This document shows positions 1 to 5,751 of a stretch of DNA of 7,457 nucleotides, one piece after another. The DNA is from JBMYQA01 sp049600855 (GTDB lineage Bacteria > Bacteroidota > Bacteroidia > Cytophagales > Flammeovirgaceae): contig JBMYQA010000293.1 in NCBI GenBank assembly GCA_049600855.1, positions 1 through 7,457 on the forward strand, read 5' to 3'. A program made the translations under genes and the position numbers. Every line of letters begins with the position of its first letter. Positions within the stretch are counted from its first letter, which is position 1. The notes beneath the pieces were generated by a model. It was not told where the DNA came from and searched no databases. It worked only from the letters and a program-made list of their open reading frames with translations.

Positions 1-18
1 GGCGAAAGGTTTTTCGCC
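1..18 (-). terminator. Hairpin just downstream of the LytTR gene, probable terminator
   Basis: GGCGAAA at 1-7 pairs with TTTCGCC at 12-18 around a 4-base loop, giving a 7-bp stem that starts 3 bases beyond the stop codon of the minus-strand response regulator gene. Its position fits an intrinsic terminator for that operon. The T-run expected after it on the minus strand would lie outside the window, so this cannot be confirmed here. Confidence 0.5.
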
Positions 19-20
19 CG

Positions 21-740
21 CTACTGGTCTGCGATTAATGCCTTTAATGCTACTTGTTTGTAACTAATTCCTATGGGAATTTCCATTTTCCCAATTTCTA
101 CATCGTGGGCGGTAAATGCGGATACTTTCTCTACATTCACAATAAAAGAGCGGTGAATGCGCAAAAATAACTGATCGGGTAATTGTGACTCAATCTCACT
201 AATTTTTTCTTTCACCAATAGCTCTCCATCTTCTAAATGGATTTTAATGTAATCTTTAATACTCTCAATATACAACACCTCATGAAAACGTACTTTATGG
301 TGTTTTTTATTGATTTTCACATAAAAATAGTCTTTCTCTAAAGGCTTAACCGATTCAGTAGTAAGCACTTGTGATGAAACAGTGGAAGCGAGTTGCTGGT
401 ATTTGGTCACTGCTTTGAAGAAACGATCAAAGGAAATGGGTTTGAGCAGGTAATCTACCACATCGAGTTCGTAACCTTCTAAGGCATAATCGCGATAGGC
501 TGTGGTAAAAATGACTTTAGGTGGATTTTTTAAAGACTTAAGGAATTCTATTCCCGTAAGCATGGGCATTTGAATATCAAGAAATAATAAGTCCACGTGC
601 TGATGTTGAATGACCTCCATCGCCTGAATTGCATTTGTACAACTTGCTACTAATTCTAACTGATCTAATAAAGCCAAGTGGGTTTCCAACAATTCGATGG
701 CTAAGGGTTCATCATCCACAATCAGGCATTGTGTTTTCAT
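21..740 (-). CDS. LytTR-family response regulator
   Basis: This is a cytoplasmic two-component response regulator of 239 residues, a normal length for the LytR/AlgR class. The N-terminal receiver domain (about 3-115) has the acidic pair D9-D10, the phospho-acceptor D55 in the motif LFLDIQMP, the switch threonine at T79/T80 and the conserved lysine K100 in LLKP. After a linker, residues 137-235 form a LytTR DNA-binding domain, recognisable by YIESIKDYIKIH and FLRIHRSFIVN. Its start ATG overlaps the stop of the upstream kinase gene as ATGA, so the two are almost certainly one operon and translationally coupled. Phosphorylation by that kinase and binding to direct-repeat sites in promoters are inferred from the family. 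The target is unknown; the divergent TonB-dependent receptor gene is the nearest candidate. I am sure of the family, not of the regulon. Confidence 0.95.
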   Translation of the reverse strand: MKTQCLIVDDEPLAIELLETHLALLDQLELVASCTNAIQAMEVIQHQHVDLLFLDIQMPMLTGIEFLKSLKNPPKVIFTTAYRDYALEGYELDVVDYLLKPISFDRFFKAVTKYQQLASTVSSQVLTTESVKPLEKDYFYVKINKKHHKVRFHEVLYIESIKDYIKIHLEDGELLVKEKISEIESQLPDQLFLRIHRSFIVNVEKVSAFTAHDVEIGKMEIPIGISYKQVALKALIADQ

Positions 741-1828
741 AGATTTTCTGAGTTTAGGTCAATAAATAAATCTACCATATAAGAAGCATCCTCTTCCTCT
801 ACCACTAACTCATGCCGATTCGGATAAATCAATTCCAACTGCCTTTTGGTATTGGATACCCCAATGCCTTTTTTGTAATGCTGCTCATCTTTTTGGGGAA
901 TCATACTTTTAGTATTAAACACCCGAAAGTTTAGACTATTTTCAACTTGAATGAGCCCAATTTCAATTCTAGGCTGTCCGATTTCGCTACTTGCTCCATG
1001 CTTGAATGCATTTTCTACCATAGATAATAAAAGTAATGGCGCAATTTTTCGTTGAAGCTCATCTACATTTTTCTCAAAGGTCACCTTTAAACGATCACCG
1101 TAACGCAACATTTCCAACCCGATGTAATTTTCAACCAATTTGATTTCTTTCTCTAACGGCACCAATGGCTCATTGCACTGATAAAGCATATAATCCATGA
1201 TTTCAGATAATTTAATCACAGTTTCTGGAGCTTTATCAGACTTTTTGAGGGTAAGTAAATACAAGTTATTGAGTGTATTAAACAAAAAATGAGGATGTAT
1301 TTGAGCACGCAAAAAATTGAGCTCTGCTGTCATTTTCTCCTTTTCTAGTTGCTTTTGTTTCTGTTGCTCTTCAAAACGATCTTTAATCAACTTAAGAATG
1401 GCTACGCTAAACGGCACACTGTATACCCGTGGAAAGTAGCTTTTAAATAAGGCTAACAAATCCGTCAATATCTCTTGAATGGGTTCTTGTTGAAAACTTT
1501 CTCCTGCTAAAACTATGGGTTCGTAAATATGAACGGTAGCAATGCGTGTAAGCACACTAAAAACGTAAGCAGAAATGATGAAATGAATTGCAAAGCGAAG
1601 GTATTTCTTTTTATAGATTAATGCGGGAATTTGGTAATACACCAACAAGTAAGTAGCGATGATGTAAGGAGGAAATAAGATAGCAGCCCTTACAAAGGCA
1701 AAATAGATTTCATCAAAATAAAACGTATAGAAAGCCACGGCAATCGCAATCACAATGCCCCAAAACAACACATGCCGAACAATACGAATGGAAAATAACT
1801 GAATCAAGAAACGTTCTATAGCATCCAT
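737..1828 (-). CDS. LytS/YehU-like sensor histidine kinase
   Basis: This 363-residue membrane sensor kinase partners the LytTR regulator encoded directly after it. The N-terminal part has about four hydrophobic segments (roughly 16-38, 43-67, 78-98 and 130-148) with no extracytoplasmic domain, so any signal is probably sensed in or near the membrane. A charged, Gln/Lys/Glu-rich stretch at 149-168 is a likely coiled-coil linker. The His_kinase domain follows with the motif QIHPHFLFNTLNNL, in which H180 is the expected phosphorylated histidine. The ATPase part has the N-box VENAFKHG (271-278) and the G-box GIGVSNTKRQLELIYP (321-336). The ATG at 1828 is chosen because the hydrophobic region follows it directly and a TAATTTTG element lies 17-24 bases upstream. 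The gene order kinase then regulator with ATGA overlap is common for this family in Bacteroidota. The ligand is unknown. Confidence 0.94.
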   Translation of the reverse strand: MDAIERFLIQLFSIRIVRHVLFWGIVIAIAVAFYTFYFDEIYFAFVRAAILFPPYIIATYLLVYYQIPALIYKKKYLRFAIHFIISAYVFSVLTRIATVHIYEPIVLAGESFQQEPIQEILTDLLALFKSYFPRVYSVPFSVAILKLIKDRFEEQQKQKQLEKEKMTAELNFLRAQIHPHFLFNTLNNLYLLTLKKSDKAPETVIKLSEIMDYMLYQCNEPLVPLEKEIKLVENYIGLEMLRYGDRLKVTFEKNVDELQRKIAPLLLLSMVENAFKHGASSEIGQPRIEIGLIQVENSLNFRVFNTKSMIPQKDEQHYKKGIGVSNTKRQLELIYPNRHELVVEEEDASYMVDLFIDLNSENL

Positions 1829-1844
1829 AGGTCATGAATTTCCT

Positions 1845-1871
1845 CAAAATTACGATTTAATCGCTTCACAA
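1845..1871 (-). promoter_or_regulatory. Candidate Bacteroidota-type promoter for the kinase-regulator operon
   Basis: On the minus strand, TAATTTTG (plus positions 1845-1852) matches the -7 consensus TAnnTTTG exactly. A TTG lies upstream at 1869-1871, but the 16-nt spacing is shorter than the usual 19-21. Transcription would begin near 1839, leaving a leader of only about 10 bases before the kinase ATG. The -7 element is convincing; the -33 element is weak. Confidence 0.35.
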
Positions 1872-1962
1872 TCCGATTACATCGCTCAATTTGCCTTAAC
1901 CGCCTATAAATACCGCTCCATCGAAGATTAATTCGACTCATCTGTCGATAGGCACTATCAAT

Positions 1963-1992
1963 CAACGCTAAAGCCTTATCTGGCTACAACGC
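1963..1992. repeat. Direct repeat of GCGTTG, possible regulator site
   Basis: GCGTTG occurs twice on the minus strand (CAACGC at 1963-1968 and 1987-1992 on the plus strand), 24 bases apart. It sits in the spacer between the LytTR operon and the receptor gene. LytTR proteins usually bind two direct half-sites containing a GTT core, about two helical turns apart. The core and arrangement resemble this, but the period is slightly longer than typical and the half-sites match the general consensus only partly. Confidence 0.25.
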
Positions 1993-2055
1993 CATTTAGC
2001 AAAGATTTAATCATCCATCTTTGAATTCAGATGTCAAATTAATCTTTATAAACTC

Positions 2056-4431
2056 ATGAAATACCTATTTACATTAATCTTAATTGCTTATGTGTTTTAT
2101 GCCCACTGTCAATCTAAAAAAGTAGTTGTTTCTGGTAAAATTGTTCATCAGCAAAATCAAGAAGCCTTAGAGTTTGCAACAATTAGCTTTCAAGATGTAA
2201 ACAAACCTGATTTTTTAACGGGAGGGGTAAGTGATGAAAATGGAAATTTTTCTATTGAATTACCAGCTGGCACGTACCACATCAAAGTAGAGTTTCTGTC
2301 TTTCCAAACCTACGAATTGAAAAATCAAACCATTACCTCCAATCGTTCTCTAGGGAACATCTCCTTAACTCCTGATCCTGCCTTGTTAGAAAGTGTGGAT
2401 ATTGTTGCTGAAAAAACGACTACTGAATTTCGCTTAGATAAAAAAATATTTAATGTGGGAAAAGATTTAGTCTCTCAAGGAGGTTCATTATCAGATGTAT
2501 TGCAAAATGTACCTTCTGTCACGGTGGATGTAGACGGAGCCATCAATTTACGGGGAAACAATAATGTGCGGATATTGATTAATGGCAAGCCATCTATTTT
2601 GGCTAATAATGGCTTAGATCAAATTCCTGCGAATAGCATTGAACGCATCGAAGTCATCACCAACCCATCTGCCCGCTATGAGGCACAAGGTTCTGCTGGC
2701 ATCATCAACATTGTGTTGAAAAAAAATAGCTTAGAAGGCTTAAGTGGTTCGCTCCAACTGCGTGCTGGAATCCCTGCGGATCATCGCCCTACCTTAAACT
2801 TGAATTATAAAGCAGGAAAGTTCAATCTTTTTGGAACGTTTGGTTACCGCTATTCACATTACATTGGCAAGCTAGAAAGCAACCAATGGACTACTAATGA
2901 TGGTGTAGAAGAAAATTTGATCCAACGTCTCCACCAAGATCGCTACGATCATTCTACACAGTTTTATATTGGTGGCGATTACTACCTCAATGAATACAAC
3001 ACCTTAACCCTCTCCGCTTACCGCTATCATAATAATAATGAAGATCAAACGACAACCAGCTATGCTTTCTTTGATCAAGATTTTCAAGCAACTTCTACCA
3101 TTTTAAGGAATGAAGCTTATAGCGAGCCACAAACTTATAATCAATGGGAGCTGAATTATGTCAAAACCTTTAAGAAGAAAGGACAAAAATTGACCATCTC
3201 TACAGAATATGATTTCTGGGATGATGATGAAAATGAATCGATCAGTGATCAATATTTGTTTCCTTCAAATTTAAGTACACAAAGCATCCGTTCCAGAGAT
3301 ATTGAAAGCAGCAAAGATTTTCTGGTGCAAACAGATTATGTCCATCCTGTATCTGAAAAAGCACATATCGAACTCGGTTTTCGGGGCGAAACGCGGGTCA
3401 TTACCAGCGATTATGTAGCCCAAAATCGCATTGACGACCAATGGCAAACCTTTGATGACTTAGAAAATGAGCTGGATTATTTTGAAAAAATAGGCGGAGC
3501 ATATGTTCAATATGGAAAAAAGTTGGAAAAGCTCAGTTATTTAATTGGAATCCGCAGTGAATATACCGCGATTCGTATTGAAGATATTCGCAATCAATAT
3601 AACATTGAGAAAAATTATTTACGTTTCTTTCCCACCCTACATATATCGTACACCTTCTCTGAAGATCAAACCATGCAATTGAGCTATAGCAGACGCATCA
3701 ATCGGCCTAGTTTTTGGCAATTAAATCCTTTTGGTGGAATTTCAGATTTTCGAAACCTGAATGGAGGAAATCCCGACCTTGATCCAGCCTATACGAACGC
3801 ATTAGAGTTGGGTTTACTGCATCATAGCGAAAAACTATCCATCAATCCATCCGTTTATTATCAATTTACTACCGATTTTTTCTTCGGAATCACACAACAG
3901 CTTGAAAATGGTAACTTCTTCAGGAGCCCGACCAATCAATCTCAAGAAACACGTTGGGGAGTTGAGTTTACGGCAACGTATCATCCTGTAAAATGGTGGA
4001 CGCTTTCAGGAGATTTCAATTTCTTCCACATCCAACAAGAAGGTAGATACAAAGAGCTCGATTTGAGCAATACCAATGAATCTTGGCAAGCACGATTAAA
4101 CTCCCGCATGCAGCTTCCACACAAAATTAATATACAGGCCACTGTAAATGTAGAAGGTAGGGTTCAGGATGTACAAACGACTCGAAAGACCTTCGCCCAC
4201 GCTGATTTTGCGATCAGTAAGGATGTGTTGAAAGAGAAAGCGACACTGACACTCAACATTCGAAATGCGTTTAATTCGCGAACATTTCGTTGGACTACCG
4301 TTGGCGACAACTTTTGGCAAAACTCTCAACGAAGTCCATTTGGCAGGCGGTGGGCTGCTACATTCACCTATCGCTTTAATCAAAAGAAAAATCAACGCGA
4401 ACGAAGACCCAGTAGAAGTAATCGAGCGTGA
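2056..4431 (+). CDS. TonB-dependent receptor, outer-membrane beta-barrel family
   Basis: This 791-residue protein is an outer-membrane transporter expected to take up a substrate using energy from TonB. Residues 1-19 form a signal peptide with a hydrophobic core; the C at position 18 does not sit in a proper lipobox, so I read it as a soluble-type signal. Residues 24-105 form a CarboxypepD-regulatory-like beta-sandwich (VSGKIV near the start, GNFSIELPAGTYHIKVEF at 63-80). Residues about 124-222 are the plug, with SDVLQNVPSVTVDVDG, INLRGNNNVRILINGKPS and IERIEVITNPSARYEAQG. The remainder is the barrel, ending in the strand ATFTYRF at about 768-774, followed by a short basic tail. No SusD-like gene is adjacent, so this is not a SusC/RagA pair, and the substrate cannot be told. 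It lies divergent to a LytTR two-component operon that may regulate it. A hairpin terminator follows closely, so it is probably monocistronic. Confidence 0.93.
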   Translation: MKYLFTLILIAYVFYAHCQSKKVVVSGKIVHQQNQEALEFATISFQDVNKPDFLTGGVSDENGNFSIELPAGTYHIKVEFLSFQTYELKNQTITSNRSLGNISLTPDPALLESVDIVAEKTTTEFRLDKKIFNVGKDLVSQGGSLSDVLQNVPSVTVDVDGAINLRGNNNVRILINGKPSILANNGLDQIPANSIERIEVITNPSARYEAQGSAGIINIVLKKNSLEGLSGSLQLRAGIPADHRPTLNLNYKAGKFNLFGTFGYRYSHYIGKLESNQWTTNDGVEENLIQRLHQDRYDHSTQFYIGGDYYLNEYNTLTLSAYRYHNNNEDQTTTSYAFFDQDFQATSTILRNEAYSEPQTYNQWELNYVKTFKKKGQKLTISTEYDFWDDDENESISDQYLFPSNLSTQSIRSRDIESSKDFLVQTDYVHPVSEKAHIELGFRGETRVITSDYVAQNRIDDQWQTFDDLENELDYFEKIGGAYVQYGKKLEKLSYLIGIRSEYTAIRIEDIRNQYNIEKNYLRFFPTLHISYTFSEDQTMQLSYSRRINRPSFWQLNPFGGISDFRNLNGGNPDLDPAYTNALELGLLHHSEKLSINPSVYYQFTTDFFFGITQQLENGNFFRSPTNQSQETRWGVEFTATYHPVKWWTLSGDFNFFHIQQEGRYKELDLSNTNESWQARLNSRMQLPHKINIQATVNVEGRVQDVQTTRKTFAHADFAISKDVLKEKATLTLNIRNAFNSRTFRWTTVGDNFWQNSQRSPFGRRWAATFTYRFNQKKNQRERRPSRSNRA

Positions 4432-4452
4432 TTCAGTGTTCCTATCAATGCT

Positions 4453-4483
4453 AGCAGGGCTGTTTTAGCCCTGCTTTAATTTA
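4453..4483 (+). terminator. Intrinsic terminator of the TonB-dependent receptor gene
   Basis: AGCAGGGCT (4453-4461) pairs perfectly with AGCCCTGCT (4467-4475) around a 5-base loop, and the T-rich tail TTAATTTA follows on the plus strand. It begins 21 bases after the receptor stop codon. The opposite strand has no T-run after the stem, so it acts mainly on plus-strand transcripts. Confidence 0.8.
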
Positions 4484-4514
4484 TCTATCTTCCGCAGATT
4501 CGCGCACAAATCAT

Positions 4515-4522
4515 TACATTTG
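4515..4522 (+). promoter_or_regulatory. Candidate -7 promoter element for the kdsC-like gene
   Basis: TACATTTG matches the Bacteroidota -7 consensus TAnnTTTG exactly and would start transcription near 4529, about 20 bases before the ATG. No clear TTG is found at the -33 position; the nearest match is TTCCG at 4490-4494. A separate promoter is needed here because a terminator lies just upstream. Confidence 0.4.
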
Positions 4523-4548
4523 AGTACATCAGATCGATAAGTAGATAA

Positions 4549-5094
4549 ATGAATATGTTGAAAGAAAGTCCAGAAGCCAAGCAAAAAGCCAAACAGATAA
4601 AAGCAATCATCTTTGATGTAGATGGCGTGCTTACAGATAGCGGGATTTGGTTTGATCGGCACTCCAACGAATTTAAGCGCTTCAATGCTAAAGATGGATT
4701 CATTGTGAAGCCTTTACAGAAATATGGGTTTATTGTAGGTGCCATTACAGGCAAAGATTCCGACACCACCATGTACCGCTGTAATGAACTTGGCTTAGAC
4801 TTCCATTATCATGGACCAAAAGATAAAGCGGTAAATTACCATCAAGCCAAAGAGAAATTCAAGCTTACCGATGAGCAAGTTTGCTACATCGGTGATGATA
4901 TACAAGACCTGTCTATATTGGGCAGATGTGGGCTTTCAGCATGCCCATTAGATGCAAGAATGTACATACAAGATCGGGTAGACTTAGTCACGCGTACCCG
5001 TGGAGGTCAAGGAGTTTTGCGCGATGTAGCCGATTTTGTTTTACAAGAACAGGGCTTATTTGATAAATTACTTCAAACATACCTCAGTCGGTAA
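4549..5094 (+). CDS. kdsC: KdsC-family HAD phosphatase (probable Kdo 8-phosphate phosphatase)
   Basis: This 181-residue cytoplasmic enzyme belongs to the compact, cap-less HAD subfamily C0 (KdsC/YrbI). It probably hydrolyses 3-deoxy-D-manno-octulosonate 8-phosphate to Kdo, used in the lipopolysaccharide core. Motif I is DVDGVLTD, with the nucleophile D23 and general acid D25. Motif II is AITGKDS (65-71). The motif III lysine is K93 in HGPKDKA. Motif IV is YIGDDIQDL (113-121), with D116, D117 and D120 for magnesium. The C-terminal RGGQGVLRDVADFVL (about 150-165) matches the family's conserved tail that reaches the neighbouring active site in the tetramer. The ATG at 4549 gives a usual length; the in-frame ATG at 4555 is an alternative. 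No kdsA, kdsB or kdsD is adjacent, so the exact substrate rests on the family alone; related enzymes act on other nonulosonate 9-phosphates. Confidence 0.88.
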   Translation: MNMLKESPEAKQKAKQIKAIIFDVDGVLTDSGIWFDRHSNEFKRFNAKDGFIVKPLQKYGFIVGAITGKDSDTTMYRCNELGLDFHYHGPKDKAVNYHQAKEKFKLTDEQVCYIGDDIQDLSILGRCGLSACPLDARMYIQDRVDLVTRTRGGQGVLRDVADFVLQEQGLFDKLLQTYLSR

Positions 5095-5097
5095 TGC

Positions 5098-5167
5098 ATG
5101 ATTTCTAAGAGGCTGTTTGAACTTTTTGTTTAGTCGAAACAAAAAGTTCAAACAGTCTCTAAATCAT
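5098..5167. repeat. Long near-perfect inverted repeat (MITE-like or unusual terminator)
   Basis: Bases 5108-5131 pair with 5137-5160 over 24 bp (one G-T wobble at 5112/5156) around the 5-base loop AGTCG. After a 3-base bulge (5105-5107), ATGATTT at 5098-5104 pairs with AAATCAT at 5161-5167, giving 31 bp in all. It starts 4 bases after the kdsC-like stop codon. No T-run follows the stem on either strand as in a standard terminator, although it could still end or stabilise transcripts. The outer sequence GAGGCTGTTTGAAC resembles insertion-sequence end repeats, so a small palindromic mobile element or its remnant is the alternative. No transposase gene is present. Confidence 0.7.
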
Positions 5168-5186
5168 TTTCAGGCAATACAGGAAC

Positions 5187-5223
5187 AAACAAAAAAAAGC
5201 CTCATGAAACATCATGGGGCTTT
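5187..5223 (-). terminator. Hairpin with T-run on the minus strand, orphan terminator
   Basis: Bases 5196-5206 pair with 5213-5223 over 11 bp (one T-G wobble) around the loop AAACAT. On the minus strand the stem runs directly into eight T (plus 5191-5198) and then GTTTG, a good intrinsic terminator. On the plus strand only three T close the stem, so it would be weak for the kdsC-like gene. No minus-strand gene is found between here and prs, so what it terminates is unclear. Confidence 0.6.
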
Positions 5224-5523
5224 CCGACTAAACTTGCAAAAACCTAAATCTATTTATTCACCAACCTAAATATATCTTTAAAACCTTACTGGTTATTTAT
5301 GCTTCTGTTGTGCTTAACTATTTTCAAATCGGGTGCCATAAATGATATTTTTTCGAGAAAAATTTGCATTATACTGATTATCAACAAGATACAAAACTCT
5401 ATATTTATAACTATTCAAATAAATAATATAACATTTTACTGACATATAAGTAATTTGTGATATTTCATGCACTTCCACGCTTTAGGACTCAATAATGATT
5501 TGTAAAGATTTCTGAATGAGTAA
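5224..5523. other. AT-rich spacer with no recognisable gene
   Basis: Both strands are broken by frequent stops and I find no coding frame, RNA gene or convincing promoter here. The only structures are short A/T palindromes such as ATTTTT/AAAAAT around 5345-5362, which are expected by chance in such composition. A nine-base copy of the loop sequence of the 5098-5167 hairpin occurs inverted at 5225-5233. Confidence 0.6.
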
Positions 5524-5553
5524 TTGGGTATTTACTGAAAGCCCCTAATTTTG
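5524..5553 (+). promoter_or_regulatory. Distal promoter upstream of prs (P1)
   Basis: TTG at 5524-5526, a 19-nt spacer and TAATTTTG at 5546-5553 match the Bacteroidota consensus TTTG-N19-TAnnTTTG closely. Transcription would start near 5559, giving a leader of about 190 bases to prs. The leader contains two very short reading frames, 5564-5611 and 5620-5724. Confidence 0.5.
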
Positions 5554-5619
5554 TGCATGCCAAATGCTTCAGACACAGCGCGAAGTGCAACAGCTAACAG
5601 TTAGAAAATGAAAGTGTAA

Positions 5620-5724
5620 ATGATGAATATCTTCAAATACACTTTGGCCTTAGGAGCATTTTTTCTAATTTTGCACCCTGATTTATGCAGGGCTTGCTTG
5701 TACGGATGCGTATTGGTTCAATAA
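5620..5724 (+). CDS. Possible 34-residue hydrophobic peptide with CxxCxxxC (doubtful)
   Basis: An open frame starting ATG-ATG encodes 34 residues with a lysine (K6), a hydrophobic run from about 7 to 18 (LALGAFFLIL) and cysteines at 23, 26 and 30. It resembles a tiny membrane-anchored or exported peptide. It is not a family I recognise, and the P2 promoter of prs lies inside it, so only a transcript from P1 could carry the whole frame. A chance frame is the more likely explanation; conservation would decide. Confidence 0.15.
   Translation: MMNIFKYTLALGAFFLILHPDLCRACLYGCVLVQ
5643..5673 (+). promoter_or_regulatory. Proximal promoter of prs (P2)
   Basis: TTTG at 5643-5646, a 19-nt spacer and TAATTTTG at 5666-5673 match the Bacteroidota primary promoter consensus at every defined base. 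Transcription would start near 5680, about 72 bases before the prs ATG. A small stem, CCCTG 5676-5680 with CAGGG 5688-5692, sits at the predicted 5' end. Confidence 0.75.
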
Positions 5725-5751
5725 ATAAATAATAAACATCCCCTTCTCATA

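Noticed and set aside
2021..2047. Possible promoter for the receptor, TTG at 2021 and TAATCTTT at 2040
   Set aside because: The -7 box departs from TAnnTTTG at two of the six defined positions, the spacing is 16 nt and the start would fall on the ATG; I could not support it.
4096..4395. Minus-strand 99-codon open frame
   Set aside because: It lies wholly antisense inside the well-supported receptor gene, has no recognisable domain and is a shadow of that coding frame.
4265..4468. Plus-strand 67-codon open frame at the receptor 3' end
   Set aside because: It overlaps the receptor C-terminus in another frame, runs into the terminator stem and shows no protein-like features.
4465..4772. Two minus-strand open frames opposite the kdsC-like gene start
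   Set aside because: They are antisense to the conserved HAD motifs and overlap the receptor terminator; no family resemblance is seen.
5250..5285. Minus-strand frame ending GFKDIFRLVNK, considered as the end of a leftward gene
   Set aside because: It is open for only 11 codons before an upstream stop, so it cannot be distinguished from chance.
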